64,000 nt of DNA from Anaerolineales bacterium (GTDB lineage: Bacteria > Chloroflexota > Anaerolineae > Anaerolineales > UBA4823), in assembly GCA_016929095.1 (NCBI GenBank), contig JAFGJM010000041.1:1-64000 (forward strand), written 5' to 3'. Positions within the stretch are counted from its first letter, which is position 1. Each line of letters starts with the position of its first letter. Under the pieces are notes generated by a model, which had not been told where the DNA came from, ran no database searches, and was given only the letters and a program-made list of their open reading frames with translations. Positions 51,519-61,315 of the stretch are shown one piece after another. The translations under genes and the position numbers were made by a program.

Positions 51519-52682
51519 GTGAACAAACAATACCTGGCTGAAAAAGTAGTAAATCTTAAACCTTCCGGCATCCGCAAATTTTTTGATATCGTCGCTACCA
51601 TGCAAGATGTGATCTCATTGGGAATCGGCGAGCCGGATTTTGCCACCCCCAACCCCATTCTGGAAGTTGGAGTCCGTTCGTTGAAAAGCGGCGCCACTCA
51701 CTATACCTCAAATGCCGGGCGTATCGGGCTGCGCCAGGCGATTGCCGAATTTCTGAACACCCATTATGGCGTGGATTATCATCCGGCGGATGAAATTTTA
51801 ATTACCGTGGGGGTTTCCGAAGCATTGTATGCCACCATGACGGCTTTGTTAAATCCCGGAGAAGAAGTAGTCATCGCCACACCTTGTTTTGTGGCATATC
51901 AGGCGGAAGTCATATTAGCCGGTGGCGTTCCGGTGGAACTGCCTACCCGGGTGGATGATAAATTTGTATTACGTGCGAATGATCTGGAAGCCGCTATTAC
52001 GCCGCAAACTAAGGCTTTGCTGATAGGTTATCCCAATAACCCAACCGGTGCGGTAGCTTCACGTGAAGAGCTGTTGGAGATTGCAAAAGTTGCTGAAAAA
52101 CACGACTTGATAGTCATTTCTGATGAGCTTTATGACCAACTCATATATGGTGTTTCGCACGTTTGTTTTGCTTCTTTACCCAACATGCGGGAGCGCACTA
52201 TTTTATTGGGCGGTTTTTCAAAGAATTACGCTATGACCGGATGGCGCATCGGTTTTGCAGCCGCCCCGAAGGAATTGCTTACCGGATTGGCGCGGGTTCA
52301 CCAGTACACCATCATGTGCGCCCCAACCATGGCACAGGATGCAGCTATCGAAGCGATAACCAATGGCGCGACTGAAGTTGAGATTATGCGCAATGAATAC
52401 GACCGCCGCCGTAAATTGATCGTTGGGGGTTTGAATGAATTGGGATTGCCCACGTTTGAGCCACGCGGCGCTTTTTATGCGTTTCCCAATATTGGGGTCA
52501 CCGGTATGGATGATGAATTGTTTGCCCAGCGGCTGCTGGATGAAGAAAAGGTAGCGGTAGTGCCTGGCTCTGCTTTTGGGGCGGGGGGTGAGGGGTTTGT
52601 GCGCTGCTCTTATGCAACAGCTTATGAAAAAATCGAGGAAGCGCTTCGCCGCATTAAATCATTCATGCGGCGGCATGGTTAA
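51519..52682 (+). CDS. Class I/II PLP-dependent aminotransferase (aspartate aminotransferase-like)
   Basis: 387 residues from a GTG preceded by AGGAGATATC. Fold-type I features: LGIGEPDFATPN, YPNNPTGAV, SDELYDQLIYG, the PLP-lysine motif GGFSKNYAMTGWRIGF (Lys near 236) and the Arg in FVRCSYATAYE that binds the substrate carboxylate. It is probably an aspartate or broad amino-acid aminotransferase. gatB starts 6 bp downstream, so both share a transcript. Confidence 0.9.
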   Translation: MNKQYLAEKVVNLKPSGIRKFFDIVATMQDVISLGIGEPDFATPNPILEVGVRSLKSGATHYTSNAGRIGLRQAIAEFLNTHYGVDYHPADEILITVGVSEALYATMTALLNPGEEVVIATPCFVAYQAEVILAGGVPVELPTRVDDKFVLRANDLEAAITPQTKALLIGYPNNPTGAVASREELLEIAKVAEKHDLIVISDELYDQLIYGVSHVCFASLPNMRERTILLGGFSKNYAMTGWRIGFAAAPKELLTGLARVHQYTIMCAPTMAQDAAIEAITNGATEVEIMRNEYDRRRKLIVGGLNELGLPTFEPRGAFYAFPNIGVTGMDDELFAQRLLDEEKVAVVPGSAFGAGGEGFVRCSYATAYEKIEEALRRIKSFMRRHG

Positions 52683-52688
52683 CCCCTG

Positions 52689-54182
52689 ATGACAATTGTT
52701 TATGAACCTATTATTGGCCTGGAGGTGCATGCCGAACTGGCGACACACTCAAAAATGTTTTGCGCCTGCCCAGTGGTAGACACCACTCAAGTCGAACCAA
52801 ATGTAGCTGTTTGCCCGGTATGCGCCGGCATGCCCGGTGTGTTGCCGGTGGTCAATCAAAAAGCGGTGGAATTAGGTCTGCGCGTGGCGCTGGCGCTGGA
52901 TTGCGAGATAGCGCCTTGCAGCCTGTTTGCACGCAAGAATTATTTCTATCCCGATCTGCCCAAAGGGTACCAGATCTCTCAGTATGAAAACCCCCTGGCG
53001 GTTAACGGAAAAATCACTATCCATACTTCTCAAGGGGAAAAGGTGGTGCGCATTCGCCGCGTGCACCTGGAAGAGGATACCGGTAAATTAACCCACATTG
53101 CTGAGAGTGTAAAGAACTCCGAAACCGAAGCCACCCCGGCTCATACCTTGATCGATTTGAACCGCGCCGGTGTACCGCTTTTAGAGATCGTCACCGAACC
53201 CGATCTGCATTCTGCTGAGCAAGTGGGCGCCTATGCCCGCGCCTTGCATAGTTTATTGCGGTACCTGAAGGTCAATTCCGGCGATATGCAAAAAGGCGCC
53301 ATGCGCATTGAACCCAATATCTCTATCCGACCGGAGGGAAGCGTAACTTTCGGCATCCGCTGTGAAATTAAAAATCTGAACAGTTTTCGTGCCCTGGAAC
53401 GGTCAGTGGATTACGAAATTCAACGCCAGAGTATATTGCTCGATGAAGGCAAACCTGTAATTCAAGAGACACGCGGTTGGGTAGATGAGCAAGGGATTAC
53501 CGTAACGCAGCGTTCAAAAGAAGAAGCCCACGATTACCGCTATTTTCCCGAACCCGATCTGCCGCCACTGGTGGTGGAACGCGAATGGGTAGAACAAATT
53601 CGCGCCAGCTTACCGGAGCTGCCTATTGCCCGGCTGCGACGTTTTCAAAGCCAATATCAACTAAGCGCTTACGATGCGGAAGTGCTTACCGCGGAACAAG
53701 AAACGGCGGATTATTTCGAGACAGCCCTTGCGGCTGCCCCTGGTATTTCCCCAAAGATGTTTGCCAACTGGATTTGCGGTGAATTGTTTGGATTGCTAAA
53801 CCAGGCGCAGACGAGTCTGGTTGATTGTTCCCTCTCGCCGCAATCCCTGGCTGATTTAGTGCGTCTGGTAGCCGCCGGGGAGATTAACCAGGGCACCGGA
53901 AAAACTGTGCTGGCAGAGATGTTCAATAGCGGGAAAGAAGCGGAAGCCATCATTGCCGATCACGGACTGCGTCAGATTTCTGATGGTGATGCCATTGCCG
54001 GCCTGGTGCGTCAGGCGCTGGAAAACAACCCCTCCCAGGTGCAAACTTACCTGGGAGGTAAAACCAGTATTGCGCAATGGCTGTTTGGGCAGGTAATGAA
54101 ATCCGCCAAAGGGCAGGCCAATCCACAGGTGGTAAGGCAAGAGTTAAACAAACAGTTAGAGGGGTTAAAAAACCAATCTTAA
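52689..54182 (+). CDS. gatB: Aspartyl/glutamyl-tRNA amidotransferase subunit B
   Basis: 497 residues. GatB signature EPIIGLEVHAELATHSKMFC, CPVCAGMPGVLPVVN, FARKNYFYPDLPKGYQISQY (split) and DLNRAGVPLLEIVTEPD. The C-terminal YqeY-like domain ends with GQVMKSAKGQANPQ. With GatA and GatC it converts Glu-tRNA(Gln)/Asp-tRNA(Asn) to the amides. Neither gatA nor gatC is in the window. The 3' end overlaps an oppositely oriented gene by 18 bases. Confidence 0.96.
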   Translation: MTIVYEPIIGLEVHAELATHSKMFCACPVVDTTQVEPNVAVCPVCAGMPGVLPVVNQKAVELGLRVALALDCEIAPCSLFARKNYFYPDLPKGYQISQYENPLAVNGKITIHTSQGEKVVRIRRVHLEEDTGKLTHIAESVKNSETEATPAHTLIDLNRAGVPLLEIVTEPDLHSAEQVGAYARALHSLLRYLKVNSGDMQKGAMRIEPNISIRPEGSVTFGIRCEIKNLNSFRALERSVDYEIQRQSILLDEGKPVIQETRGWVDEQGITVTQRSKEEAHDYRYFPEPDLPPLVVEREWVEQIRASLPELPIARLRRFQSQYQLSAYDAEVLTAEQETADYFETALAAAPGISPKMFANWICGELFGLLNQAQTSLVDCSLSPQSLADLVRLVAAGEINQGTGKTVLAEMFNSGKEAEAIIADHGLRQISDGDAIAGLVRQALENNPSQVQTYLGGKTSIAQWLFGQVMKSAKGQANPQVVRQELNKQLEGLKNQS

Positions 54183-54578
54183 TAAAGGGCTGAGTAATTC
54201 CCGACGCTCGTAAAGTACTTGCATCCCATCTTGAATGATGTTTTGTGTACCTTCATCGAGAGGTAATTGCGTCCATTTTGTCGTTGTTATGCCAAATTCC
54301 ACTTCGGTGCCGTCAAGATACCAAACCCGCAGCGAGGTAACCATGCCATATTCCTCGATTTGCTGCTTACCGATCGTCCCGAACTGTTTTACCCAATCGA
54401 TGTTTGTGATGTATCTATGGGGGTCATCCACCAATAATATGAAATCGATGTCCGATGTATCGGTCGCTGCACCGCGGGCATACGAACCCACCAGAGCAAT
54501 TGCTTGAATATCTGGCTGCATGGCAGCCCAGGTGATGACGGGTGTGATGAAATCCTGGATATGTTCGATATTTCTCAT
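54165..54578 (-). CDS. MNT-type nucleotidyltransferase
   Basis: About 137 residues from the ATG at 54578; a GTG at 54596 is an alternative, and neither has a clear ribosome binding site. The nucleotidyltransferase motif is ALVGSYARGAATDTSDIDFI, with the catalytic Gly-Ser and Asp-x-Asp, and the third acidic residue is in VEFGI. Minimal enzymes like this are often antitoxins of HEPN toxins, but no HEPN gene is adjacent; the truncated one at 5548 is far away. It overlaps the end of gatB on the other strand. Confidence 0.75.
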   Translation of the reverse strand: MRNIEHIQDFITPVITWAAMQPDIQAIALVGSYARGAATDTSDIDFILLVDDPHRYITNIDWVKQFGTIGKQQIEEYGMVTSLRVWYLDGTEVEFGITTTKWTQLPLDEGTQNIIQDGMQVLYERRELLSPLLRLVF

Positions 54579-54654
54579 GCTTTTTTCTAAAAGCACTGAT
54601 GCATGTTTCTTATATTTCCTTGTTGCCTGATTACCTTATGTCTTACCTTTGTAT

Positions 54655-55338
54655 CTACCAGATACCCGGCAGCAGGCGAAAACGTGTCTGATGGGCATAT
54701 TCGGTATAACCGGTCAGCTCTGTGTGTAAAGTGCGGTCTTCGAGTGCGGTGCGTAAAATCATTAAACAGGCGTTCACGCCGCTAAGCGCCAGAGCCCACC
54801 AGGAAGTGAGTAATATTGGAACGGTCAGTTCAAACAATATCGAACCAGTATAGGCGGGATGTCGCACATAGCGGTATGGACCATCGGTAACGACTGCGTG
54901 TTTACGTTCATCCTGCAGACGAACGATTTGCGAGAAGAAGGCATTTCTGGCGGTAGCCCAAACAACCAGAACATATCCTATGACGCATATGATCAATGCC
55001 CCTATTTGCACCCACAAAGGAAAGTTCTCCGTCCAGCCATAACGCCGGTCAAGCCCGGCAACGATGTATCTTGCCAGTTGTATAAGACCGTAAAGACTCA
55101 TGATCATTGTGTCCCAGGATTTGGCGCCCTTGCGTGGTCCCAGCCGCTCTGCTAATAAATCCGGATTATAGCGTAGTATGACAATGGCTGTGGCGATTAC
55201 CCACATAAAAATTACTGCCACACCAGCCCAACCTTGCCACCAGTTAACCGTCCCGGCTGACCAGAACAATGCCACCCCCATAAACACAAGCCCCATTGTT
55301 TCTCTAAAAGCATATCGCAGGAAAATTTTAGTGTTCAT
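54655..55338 (-). CDS. Isoprenylcysteine carboxyl methyltransferase-like membrane protein
   Basis: 227 residues with about five membrane helices. The SAM-binding motif of the ICMT/PEMT superfamily, DGPYRYVRHPAYTGSIL, is near residue 150-166, followed by EDRTLHTELTGYTEYAHQTR and RLLPGIW. Bacterial relatives methylate lipids or unknown substrates. Monocistronic. Confidence 0.82.
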   Translation of the reverse strand: MNTKIFLRYAFRETMGLVFMGVALFWSAGTVNWWQGWAGVAVIFMWVIATAIVILRYNPDLLAERLGPRKGAKSWDTMIMSLYGLIQLARYIVAGLDRRYGWTENFPLWVQIGALIICVIGYVLVVWATARNAFFSQIVRLQDERKHAVVTDGPYRYVRHPAYTGSILFELTVPILLTSWWALALSGVNACLMILRTALEDRTLHTELTGYTEYAHQTRFRLLPGIW

Positions 55339-55856
55339 TTCTTACCCCTTTGCAAGACTGAATCTCATAGCAGTATCTAAAAAAAATTTCAATACAAATC
55401 GTATCACAAAAAAGATTGTAAGCATTCGTAATGTGTCGGGATTTGCGAAAAGCCAGATTAAATTCCGTTTCCGGAATCCCATTTTTCAAAGCTACTGATA
55501 CGACTATCTAATGCTCATCCGCAGAGTTCGCAGATTTTTTCGAGAGTGAAAATTCTCATCGTTTGAGGTTTTCATAAATAATACTTTCTCTGCCTCCTTG
55601 GCGTTCAAGCGAATATTTGGCATTTGATTCTCGAGAAATTTCAAAAATGTGTAGGGGATTTTGATACACTAATATTAGTTGACAAAATCAAATAGTAAGA
55701 ACCCCATCATAGCCTTGGAAAGGATTTGATAGGAAAGACGTGGGAATTATTACTTTGAAGAAACCGGGAAAAGGGGGAAAAAGAGGAACGAAGTGGTAGA
55801 ATTGTGCGATGGTGCGCATTCGTTGCATTCAAAATCCACATACTTGAGGTGAATCA
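55339..55856. other. Intergenic region upstream of dcd
   Basis: About 520 bp, A/T-rich, no ORF of note. Holds repeat-like TTTCTCTGCCTCCTTGGCG near 55586 (compare 25606). A TAGAAT near 55796 could be a -10 for dcd. No tRNA or riboswitch shape recognised. Confidence 0.45.
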
Positions 55857-56411
55857 ATGGGCTTAAAACCTGACCACTGGATCCGAAAAATGGCGCTGGA
55901 ACATAAAATGATCGAACCCTTTGCTGATAGCCAGGTGCGCAACGGCGTGATTTCCTATGGCGTATCCTCCTATGGCTATGATATCCGCGTGGCGAATGAA
56001 TTCAAAATCTTCACCAATGTCTATTCGGCGGTGGTAGACCCCAAACACTTCGATCCGCAATCCATGGTGGATTTCAAGGGTGATGTATGTGTTATCCCGC
56101 CCAATTCGTTTGCCCTGGCGCGCACGATTGAATATTTCCGCATACCCCGAAATGTACTCACGGTGTGTTTGGGAAAAAGCACCTATGCCCGCTGTGGGAT
56201 TATCGTCAATGTGACTCCCTTCGAACCGGAGTGGGAAGGGTTCGTGACCCTGGAGATTTCCAATACCACCCCGCTGCCCGCTCGAATCTATGCCAATGAA
56301 GGCATAGCTCAGGTGCTCTTCTTCGAAGCCGATGAGATGTGCGATGTCTCTTACGCGGATAAAAAAGGGAAATACCAGAAACAGCAAGATATCGTTTTGC
56401 CCAAATTATAG
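55857..56411 (+). CDS. dcd: dCTP deaminase
   Basis: 184 residues. Core motifs: [36 protein letters not shown] (read in two parts; the Ser-x3-Arg and the Glu catalyse deamination), and [10 protein letters not shown]. The enzyme converts dCTP to dUTP for thymidylate synthesis; whether it also hydrolyses dUTP cannot be told. TTGAGGTGA lies before the ATG. Confidence 0.95.
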   Translation: MGLKPDHWIRKMALEHKMIEPFADSQVRNGVISYGVSSYGYDIRVANEFKIFTNVYSAVVDPKHFDPQSMVDFKGDVCVIPPNSFALARTIEYFRIPRNVLTVCLGKSTYARCGIIVNVTPFEPEWEGFVTLEISNTTPLPARIYANEGIAQVLFFEADEMCDVSYADKKGKYQKQQDIVLPKL

Positions 56412-56666
56412 ATATCCAGCCAGCGATTAGATTTGCCGGCTTGTTTCAAGAGCACCAGCAGGATTATTTATGTAAAATTAGTCTACCGGATTTTTTATAT
56501 AACAGGTATAATTTTCCATCGGAATATTAAAAATATTAGTAAAAAAGCTTTATGTGAAACGGGCATGGTTGTATTCTTGATTACATAAATGCCTGTTTTT
56601 TTTGATATCTATAGGGTTGGTTTTTTCAATTGGATATGCCATCTGGCAATTAGAGAGGAACAAGCC

Positions 56667-57530
56667 ATGAAAATTGTTACCGATTGTGGTGCGGATATGC
56701 CCGCTGATGAGTTAAAGGCGCTGGGTATTACGGAAGCGCCGCTCTATATTCAATTTCCCGAAGGTGAGATCAGTTCAGCCGATATTTCTATCGATGATTT
56801 TTACCGGCGTTTAGAAGCGATGTTCCCCAATTTGCCTACGACCGCCCAACCTTCCAGCGGGTTATTTCATCAGCTTTACGAGAGTCTATTGGTCGATGAT
56901 TCTCAAGTATTATCTATTCATATATCCTCTGGCTTGAGTGGTACCGTAAACTCCGCAGAAAATGGCAAGGAAAAACTTTCTTCACCTGAAAAAGTATCGA
57001 TTTGGGATACCATGACGCTTTCCGGCGGACAGCGCTTTCAGGTAATGGCTGCGGCATTAGCGGCGAAAGCTGGTTGGGCATGGCAAGCGATCCAAAAACG
57101 GCTGGAGGACATTCGAGAAAACACCGAGGTCGTTTATACATTGGATACATTAGAGTATCTGGCGCGAGGCGGTCGAATTGGCCGGGTACAGGCGCTGGCA
57201 GGCGCTCTCCTGCATATCAAACCGATTATCCGTGTAGACCATGCAGATGGAAAATATAGCACTGTTAGCCAAACCCGCACCATATCCCGAGCATTAGCGG
57301 CTATTGGTGATCATCTTCAAAAGATGTATGATCACAAACCACTCTGGGTCAATATTTTGCATGGCAGCTTTGCAGACAAAGCCGAAGAATTAACCAAACA
57401 ACTCAATGAGCGCTTGAATATCGCTAAACTTGAAAAAATGCGAATTTCGCCAGTGTTGGGTGTGCACACCGGTCCGGGCATTGTTGGCGCAGCCGTTGTT
57501 CCGATAGAACTGATGAAGGATTTGCTCTAG
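56667..57530 (+). CDS. DegV-family fatty-acid-binding protein, second copy
   Basis: 287 residues from the ATG at 56667 (AGAGGAA upstream); the frame begins earlier but without support. Signatures: MKIVTDCGADMP, LPTTAQPSSG, SIHISSGLSGTVNSAEN, YTLDTLEYLARGGRIGR and GVHTGPGIVGAAVV. Compared with the copy at 11227, it lacks the Asp-Ser-Thr start (Asp-Cys-Gly here) and probably binds another fatty acid. Stand-alone. Confidence 0.92.
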   Translation: MKIVTDCGADMPADELKALGITEAPLYIQFPEGEISSADISIDDFYRRLEAMFPNLPTTAQPSSGLFHQLYESLLVDDSQVLSIHISSGLSGTVNSAENGKEKLSSPEKVSIWDTMTLSGGQRFQVMAAALAAKAGWAWQAIQKRLEDIRENTEVVYTLDTLEYLARGGRIGRVQALAGALLHIKPIIRVDHADGKYSTVSQTRTISRALAAIGDHLQKMYDHKPLWVNILHGSFADKAEELTKQLNERLNIAKLEKMRISPVLGVHTGPGIVGAAVVPIELMKDLL

Positions 57531-57611
57531 CGCTTTATAAGTTCCCACAAAGAGCCATTCCGTACTAAAAAATCGCTAAAAACAAAACGCTCACAATTGA
57601 CAGCGGTTTAT

Positions 57612-58514
57612 TTAATCCCCTAAACTTTTCCGCTCTTGAACTTCCAGCCACCCTGCTCCGAGTAAGGTGGCTAATCCTTTTTGGAGCAAGTTGATATTTG
57701 TTAAAGCGATCAGAAGAAACGGACCCATGGCCAACATCCCGGTTAATGCCACTTCGGGGCGGCGTAATACGGTGACTGCAACGCCAAATGAAGTCATAAA
57801 CAGGGATGCGTATAATGTAATCGGTCCGGTAATGGATAGATGCAATGACCGGACAGGGGTTTTAACCGTGTCATAGATGAAGCGGTAGATAAGATTGATA
57901 ACGAAAGATACTCCCAGCCATCCCAGGAAATTTTGAATGGGAACACCATTATTCAAATATGGCATATACGATCCGCCTTCATGCCAAACCCACCAGCCTT
58001 CATTAACTGCAATCGGATCGATCATCATATCCCAGGCGGTGGTTGCCAGTGAGCCAATGCCTGCCAGCCAAAGATGTAATGGGAGTCGTTTAATCCAATT
58101 CTTGTGATAAGTTGCTTGGGAAGGCGCCAAAATATCGGTGATACAAAAAGCAGCATATACGATGGGTTCCCATGCCAGAGCGGCCAGCAGCGGGACGCCG
58201 AAAATTTGCACCCCCAACACAGCGGTGTAATGATAACTGCCAAAAATCAAGCCGAAATTGACACCCAGGGCTTCGGCGGTAAATGAGATAATAAATGACG
58301 CCGTCAGCATCAGTACCGCACGTTGCCAGCCCTTGGTGATAATCGCGTGCCAGGCAACAAAAACAAACAAAGCACACACATAGCCAATTAAGTAATCAAC
58401 GCTAAAAGGAAGATGCCAGTGTAATAAGTCATTCAATACGATTAAACTGATCGCGATCAGGGTAACCATCGCCAGGTAAACGAATGGGGCATGTCCTTGA
58501 TGATCATTGTTCAT
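57612..58514 (-). CDS. Carotenoid biosynthesis (CruF-like, DUF422) membrane protein
   Basis: 300 residues from the ATG at 58514 (GGAGG upstream), overlapping the previous stop by 4 bases. About seven membrane helices. GVNFGLIFGSYHYTAVLG, GVPLLAALAWEPIVYAAF and TTAWDMMIDPIAV are the conserved loops of the DUF422 family, whose members CruF and bacterioruberin hydratase add water to carotenoid ends. The C-terminal 50 residues look additional. Coupled to a geranylgeranyl-reductase-type gene, so an isoprenoid role is likely. Confidence 0.85.
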   Translation of the reverse strand: MNNDHQGHAPFVYLAMVTLIAISLIVLNDLLHWHLPFSVDYLIGYVCALFVFVAWHAIITKGWQRAVLMLTASFIISFTAEALGVNFGLIFGSYHYTAVLGVQIFGVPLLAALAWEPIVYAAFCITDILAPSQATYHKNWIKRLPLHLWLAGIGSLATTAWDMMIDPIAVNEGWWVWHEGGSYMPYLNNGVPIQNFLGWLGVSFVINLIYRFIYDTVKTPVRSLHLSITGPITLYASLFMTSFGVAVTVLRRPEVALTGMLAMGPFLLIALTNINLLQKGLATLLGAGWLEVQERKSLGD

Positions 58515-59692
58515 GGTTGGCTTCCTCCATAAGATATTGCTTGCCACCAAATACGAGGCATCGATTGTAATAATAAGCGGTTCACAGCATCGAAAGTGTA
58601 ATCACCGCGTATCGTACCAAAGATCAAATTCTGCATAAGACTACTCTTACTGATCAAATGCGAGCCATACCGTGGGAACTGGTAAACAAGATTGGCGAGA
58701 CGCCGGGCATAAGCTAATTGTTGCACAATCTCCGAATTGATTCTTTGGGTATAACACTTTAAATCTGCTTGCCCCTGACTTAATAATTCTTCAATCACGG
58801 TCGCTGCGATACGCGCGCTGGCAACGGCGTAGTACAGTCCTTCTCCCAGCCAGGGGTCTGCCAGATTAGCCGCATCACCCAGAAGCAATACCCGACCCTG
58901 GTGTAGCGTATTGAATACCCCCCCCAGAGGTATTTGGTGCCCCCGCATGCTAAGCTGGCATGGTTGATTTAACACCGGTTGGCAGTCGATGAAGTGTTGC
59001 AACGATTGGCGTAAATCCGATACTTTTCCTGTTGTTGCATGATAGATGCCTACGGAGAGATGGTCGCTTTTTGGAAAAATCCATCCATAGCCGTGCGGAA
59101 TAGCGCCAAAATCAAAGGTGGCAAATTGGCCTTGTTCGTCCATGGCATGGGGTGACACTTCGATTTCGGCTTCGATCGCGGTTCCTACCTCTCTCGATTG
59201 CAGCATACCCAACAATCTGGCGACTGTGCTGTTGACTCCATCAGCGCCAGCCATGAATAATCCGGTGAAATTACCGGCATTGGTATGCACCGTCACGTAA
59301 TCAGGCTGCTGGTCGATCCGCTCTACCGGCGATGCTTCAATGAGTTCAGCCCCCGCCCGTAAGGCTTCTTGTGTCAGGAAATGGTCGAAAGAATCCCGCA
59401 TTACCAGCCAGGCGAACGGTCGTTTCACCAGGGTTTTTAATAATGGCGCGCCCTCGAATGTGACGATCCCTCCGCTGGCTTCCTTATTCAGCGCAGGGGT
59501 GACATCAAAAGGTAGATTCTCCACCGTTTTATATGTTACCCCGCCGCCGCAGGTCTTGTAGCGGGGTAAACGGGCTTTTTCTAAGATCAAAACTCTCAAG
59601 CCGATTTTGGCAAGTAAATATGCCAGCACAGCCCCTGCCGGGCCTGCCCCAACGATTATGATGTCATATATTTTTTTGGTTTGATGGGACAT
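58511..59692 (-). CDS. Geranylgeranyl reductase family FAD-dependent oxidoreductase
   Basis: 393 residues. The FAD motif is IIVGAGPAGAVLAYLLAK (13-30). RYKTCGGGVTYKTVENLPF is the family Cys-Gly-Gly signature, and LLLGDAANLADPWLGEGLYY near 285 is the second flavin motif. It reduces isoprenoid double bonds or acts as a carotenoid/lipid oxidoreductase. Upstream bases contain TATTAT about 9 bases from the ATG and no ribosome binding site. The CruF-like gene follows with a 4-base overlap. Confidence 0.88.
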   Translation of the reverse strand: MSHQTKKIYDIIIVGAGPAGAVLAYLLAKIGLRVLILEKARLPRYKTCGGGVTYKTVENLPFDVTPALNKEASGGIVTFEGAPLLKTLVKRPFAWLVMRDSFDHFLTQEALRAGAELIEASPVERIDQQPDYVTVHTNAGNFTGLFMAGADGVNSTVARLLGMLQSREVGTAIEAEIEVSPHAMDEQGQFATFDFGAIPHGYGWIFPKSDHLSVGIYHATTGKVSDLRQSLQHFIDCQPVLNQPCQLSMRGHQIPLGGVFNTLHQGRVLLLGDAANLADPWLGEGLYYAVASARIAATVIEELLSQGQADLKCYTQRINSEIVQQLAYARRLANLVYQFPRYGSHLISKSSLMQNLIFGTIRGDYTFDAVNRLLLQSMPRIWWQAISYGGSQP

Positions 59693-60031
59693 AGAATTAT
59701 GATAATAAAATTCGATATGTATCCAGGTTTAGATTAATAAAACCAATTCATGTATTTATAAACTTTATTTTCCGGAACCGAATCTCGATCGTCGGGATAA
59801 TCCATTTTAGCCGATTTTATTGTCACATGGGATAAGGTGTTTGTCAACTTGTTTATCTAATTGCCTTGCGAGGCATTCTTATCTTGTGGGATAATGTGTG
59901 GAGCAGGAAAGGTAATTTGGTGTTGGATAGAACATATATAATTATTGAGTAAATTTAGCAAGATCTTGATGCTATTCCTAACATCTGATTGACTGATACC
60001 TGATTACCTTATATTGACCATAGGAGTATAT
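59693..60031. other. Intergenic region
   Basis: About 340 bp between the divergent reductase and wecC genes. Contains the TGACTGATACCTGATTACC-type repeat at 59990-60008 just upstream of the wecC ribosome binding site. No RNA gene seen. Confidence 0.45.
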
Positions 60032-61315
60032 ATGCAATTCGAGAAAATATGCGTGTTGGGGTTGGGATACATTGGCTTACCCACAGCCAGTACGATTGCC
60101 AATCAAGGCGTGCAAGTGATTGGTGTGGATGTGAACCCCGTTATTGTGGATACTTTGCGTAATGGCGGTTTGCATCTTCACGAACCGGGATTGCGTACCC
60201 TGGTGCAGGCAGCCCTGGCTTCTGGTAAACTGACCATCAATGATAAACCGGAAAACGCGGATGCCTTTATCATTGCAGTGCCCACGCCTTTTTATGGAAA
60301 TAAACAAGCGGATATGCGCGCCGTCAAATCGGCAGCAGAAGCAATCGTACCATATATACAAACAGGGAACCTGGTGATACTGGAATCGACTTCCCCGCCA
60401 CGTACTACCCTGGACATTGTGGCGCCGATTCTGGCAAAAAGCGGGTTAAAACCCGGCGAGGATTTCTACCTGGCGTATTCACCCGAACGGGTTCTGCCTG
60501 GGCAAATTTTGCGTGAACTGATCGATAATGCGCGCGTCATTGGGGGGATCAATAAAGAATCTGCCGAAGCCGGGAAAGCTTTATATGCCATTTTTTCACG
60601 GGGTGAGATCATCATGACTGATTCGACTACCGCAGAAATGGTCAAGCTGATGGAAAATACCTATCGAGATGTTAATATCGCGGTCGCTAATGAATTCTCT
60701 CGCCTGGCGCAGCGCTTTGGTATTGATGTTTGGGAAGCCATTGCCATCGCCAACCGCCACCCGCGCGTGAAAATTCTGCAGCCCGGACCAGGCGTGGGAG
60801 GGCACTGCATCAGCGTAGATCCCTGGTTCCTGGTAGAAGCAGCCCCTGATATTACGCCGCTCATACACACAGCCCGCAAAGTCAATGATAGCCAGCCGCA
60901 GGTTGTGGTAGACCTCATCCAGCGGGTTGCCAAAGAATTGAAAGGCTGCCGTGTGACTTTGTTAGGCTTATCCTATAAGCCTGATGTGGATGATATCCGT
61001 GAAAGCCCGGCTCTGGAAGTGGTTTCCATTTTAGCCGAAGCCGGAACGCTGGTTACCGTGTATGAGCCGTTTAAGAAAGCAGTGGATCTGGCAGAAAATG
61101 TCATATTGGCGCCTTCTTTGGAAGATGCAATCCGCAATACCGATGTGATTGTACTTCTGGTAGCTCATACACAATTTTTAGAATTAGAAGCCAGCTATTT
61201 GGCGGACCACACCCGCTGCCGATTATTGGTGGATACCGTCAATGGATGGCGTGCTCCGGAATGGACCTCAACCGGATTTAAGATATATCGATTGGGCGTT
61301 GGGAAACAGGCATGA
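60032..61315 (+). CDS. wecC: UDP-N-acetyl-D-mannosaminuronate dehydrogenase
   Basis: 427 residues from the ATG at 60032 with TAGGAG 5 bases upstream. NAD-binding LGLGYIGLPTA, the IAVPTPF loop, ESTSPPRTT, GPGVGGHCISVDPWF (catalytic Cys region, about 256-270) and LGLSYKPDVDDIRESPA (about 310) match the UDP-sugar dehydrogenase family, WecC type. It oxidises UDP-ManNAc to the uronic acid. wecB overlaps its stop by 4 bases, making substrate for it. Confidence 0.92.
   Translation: MQFEKICVLGLGYIGLPTASTIANQGVQVIGVDVNPVIVDTLRNGGLHLHEPGLRTLVQAALASGKLTINDKPENADAFIIAVPTPFYGNKQADMRAVKSAAEAIVPYIQTGNLVILESTSPPRTTLDIVAPILAKSGLKPGEDFYLAYSPERVLPGQILRELIDNARVIGGINKESAEAGKALYAIFSRGEIIMTDSTTAEMVKLMENTYRDVNIAVANEFSRLAQRFGIDVWEAIAIANRHPRVKILQPGPGVGGHCISVDPWFLVEAAPDITPLIHTARKVNDSQPQVVVDLIQRVAKELKGCRVTLLGLSYKPDVDDIRESPALEVVSILAEAGTLVTVYEPFKKAVDLAENVILAPSLEDAIRNTDVIVLLVAHTQFLELEASYLADHTRCRLLVDTVNGWRAPEWTSTGFKIYRLGVGKQA

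Noticed and set aside
5548..54578. HEPN and MNT genes as one toxin-antitoxin system
   Set aside because: They lie 48 kb apart, on opposite strands, and the HEPN gene is truncated; kept as separate entries.
55339..55856. Riboswitch or tRNA in the long spacer before dcd
   Set aside because: No acceptor/T-arm pattern and no known aptamer core could be recognised.
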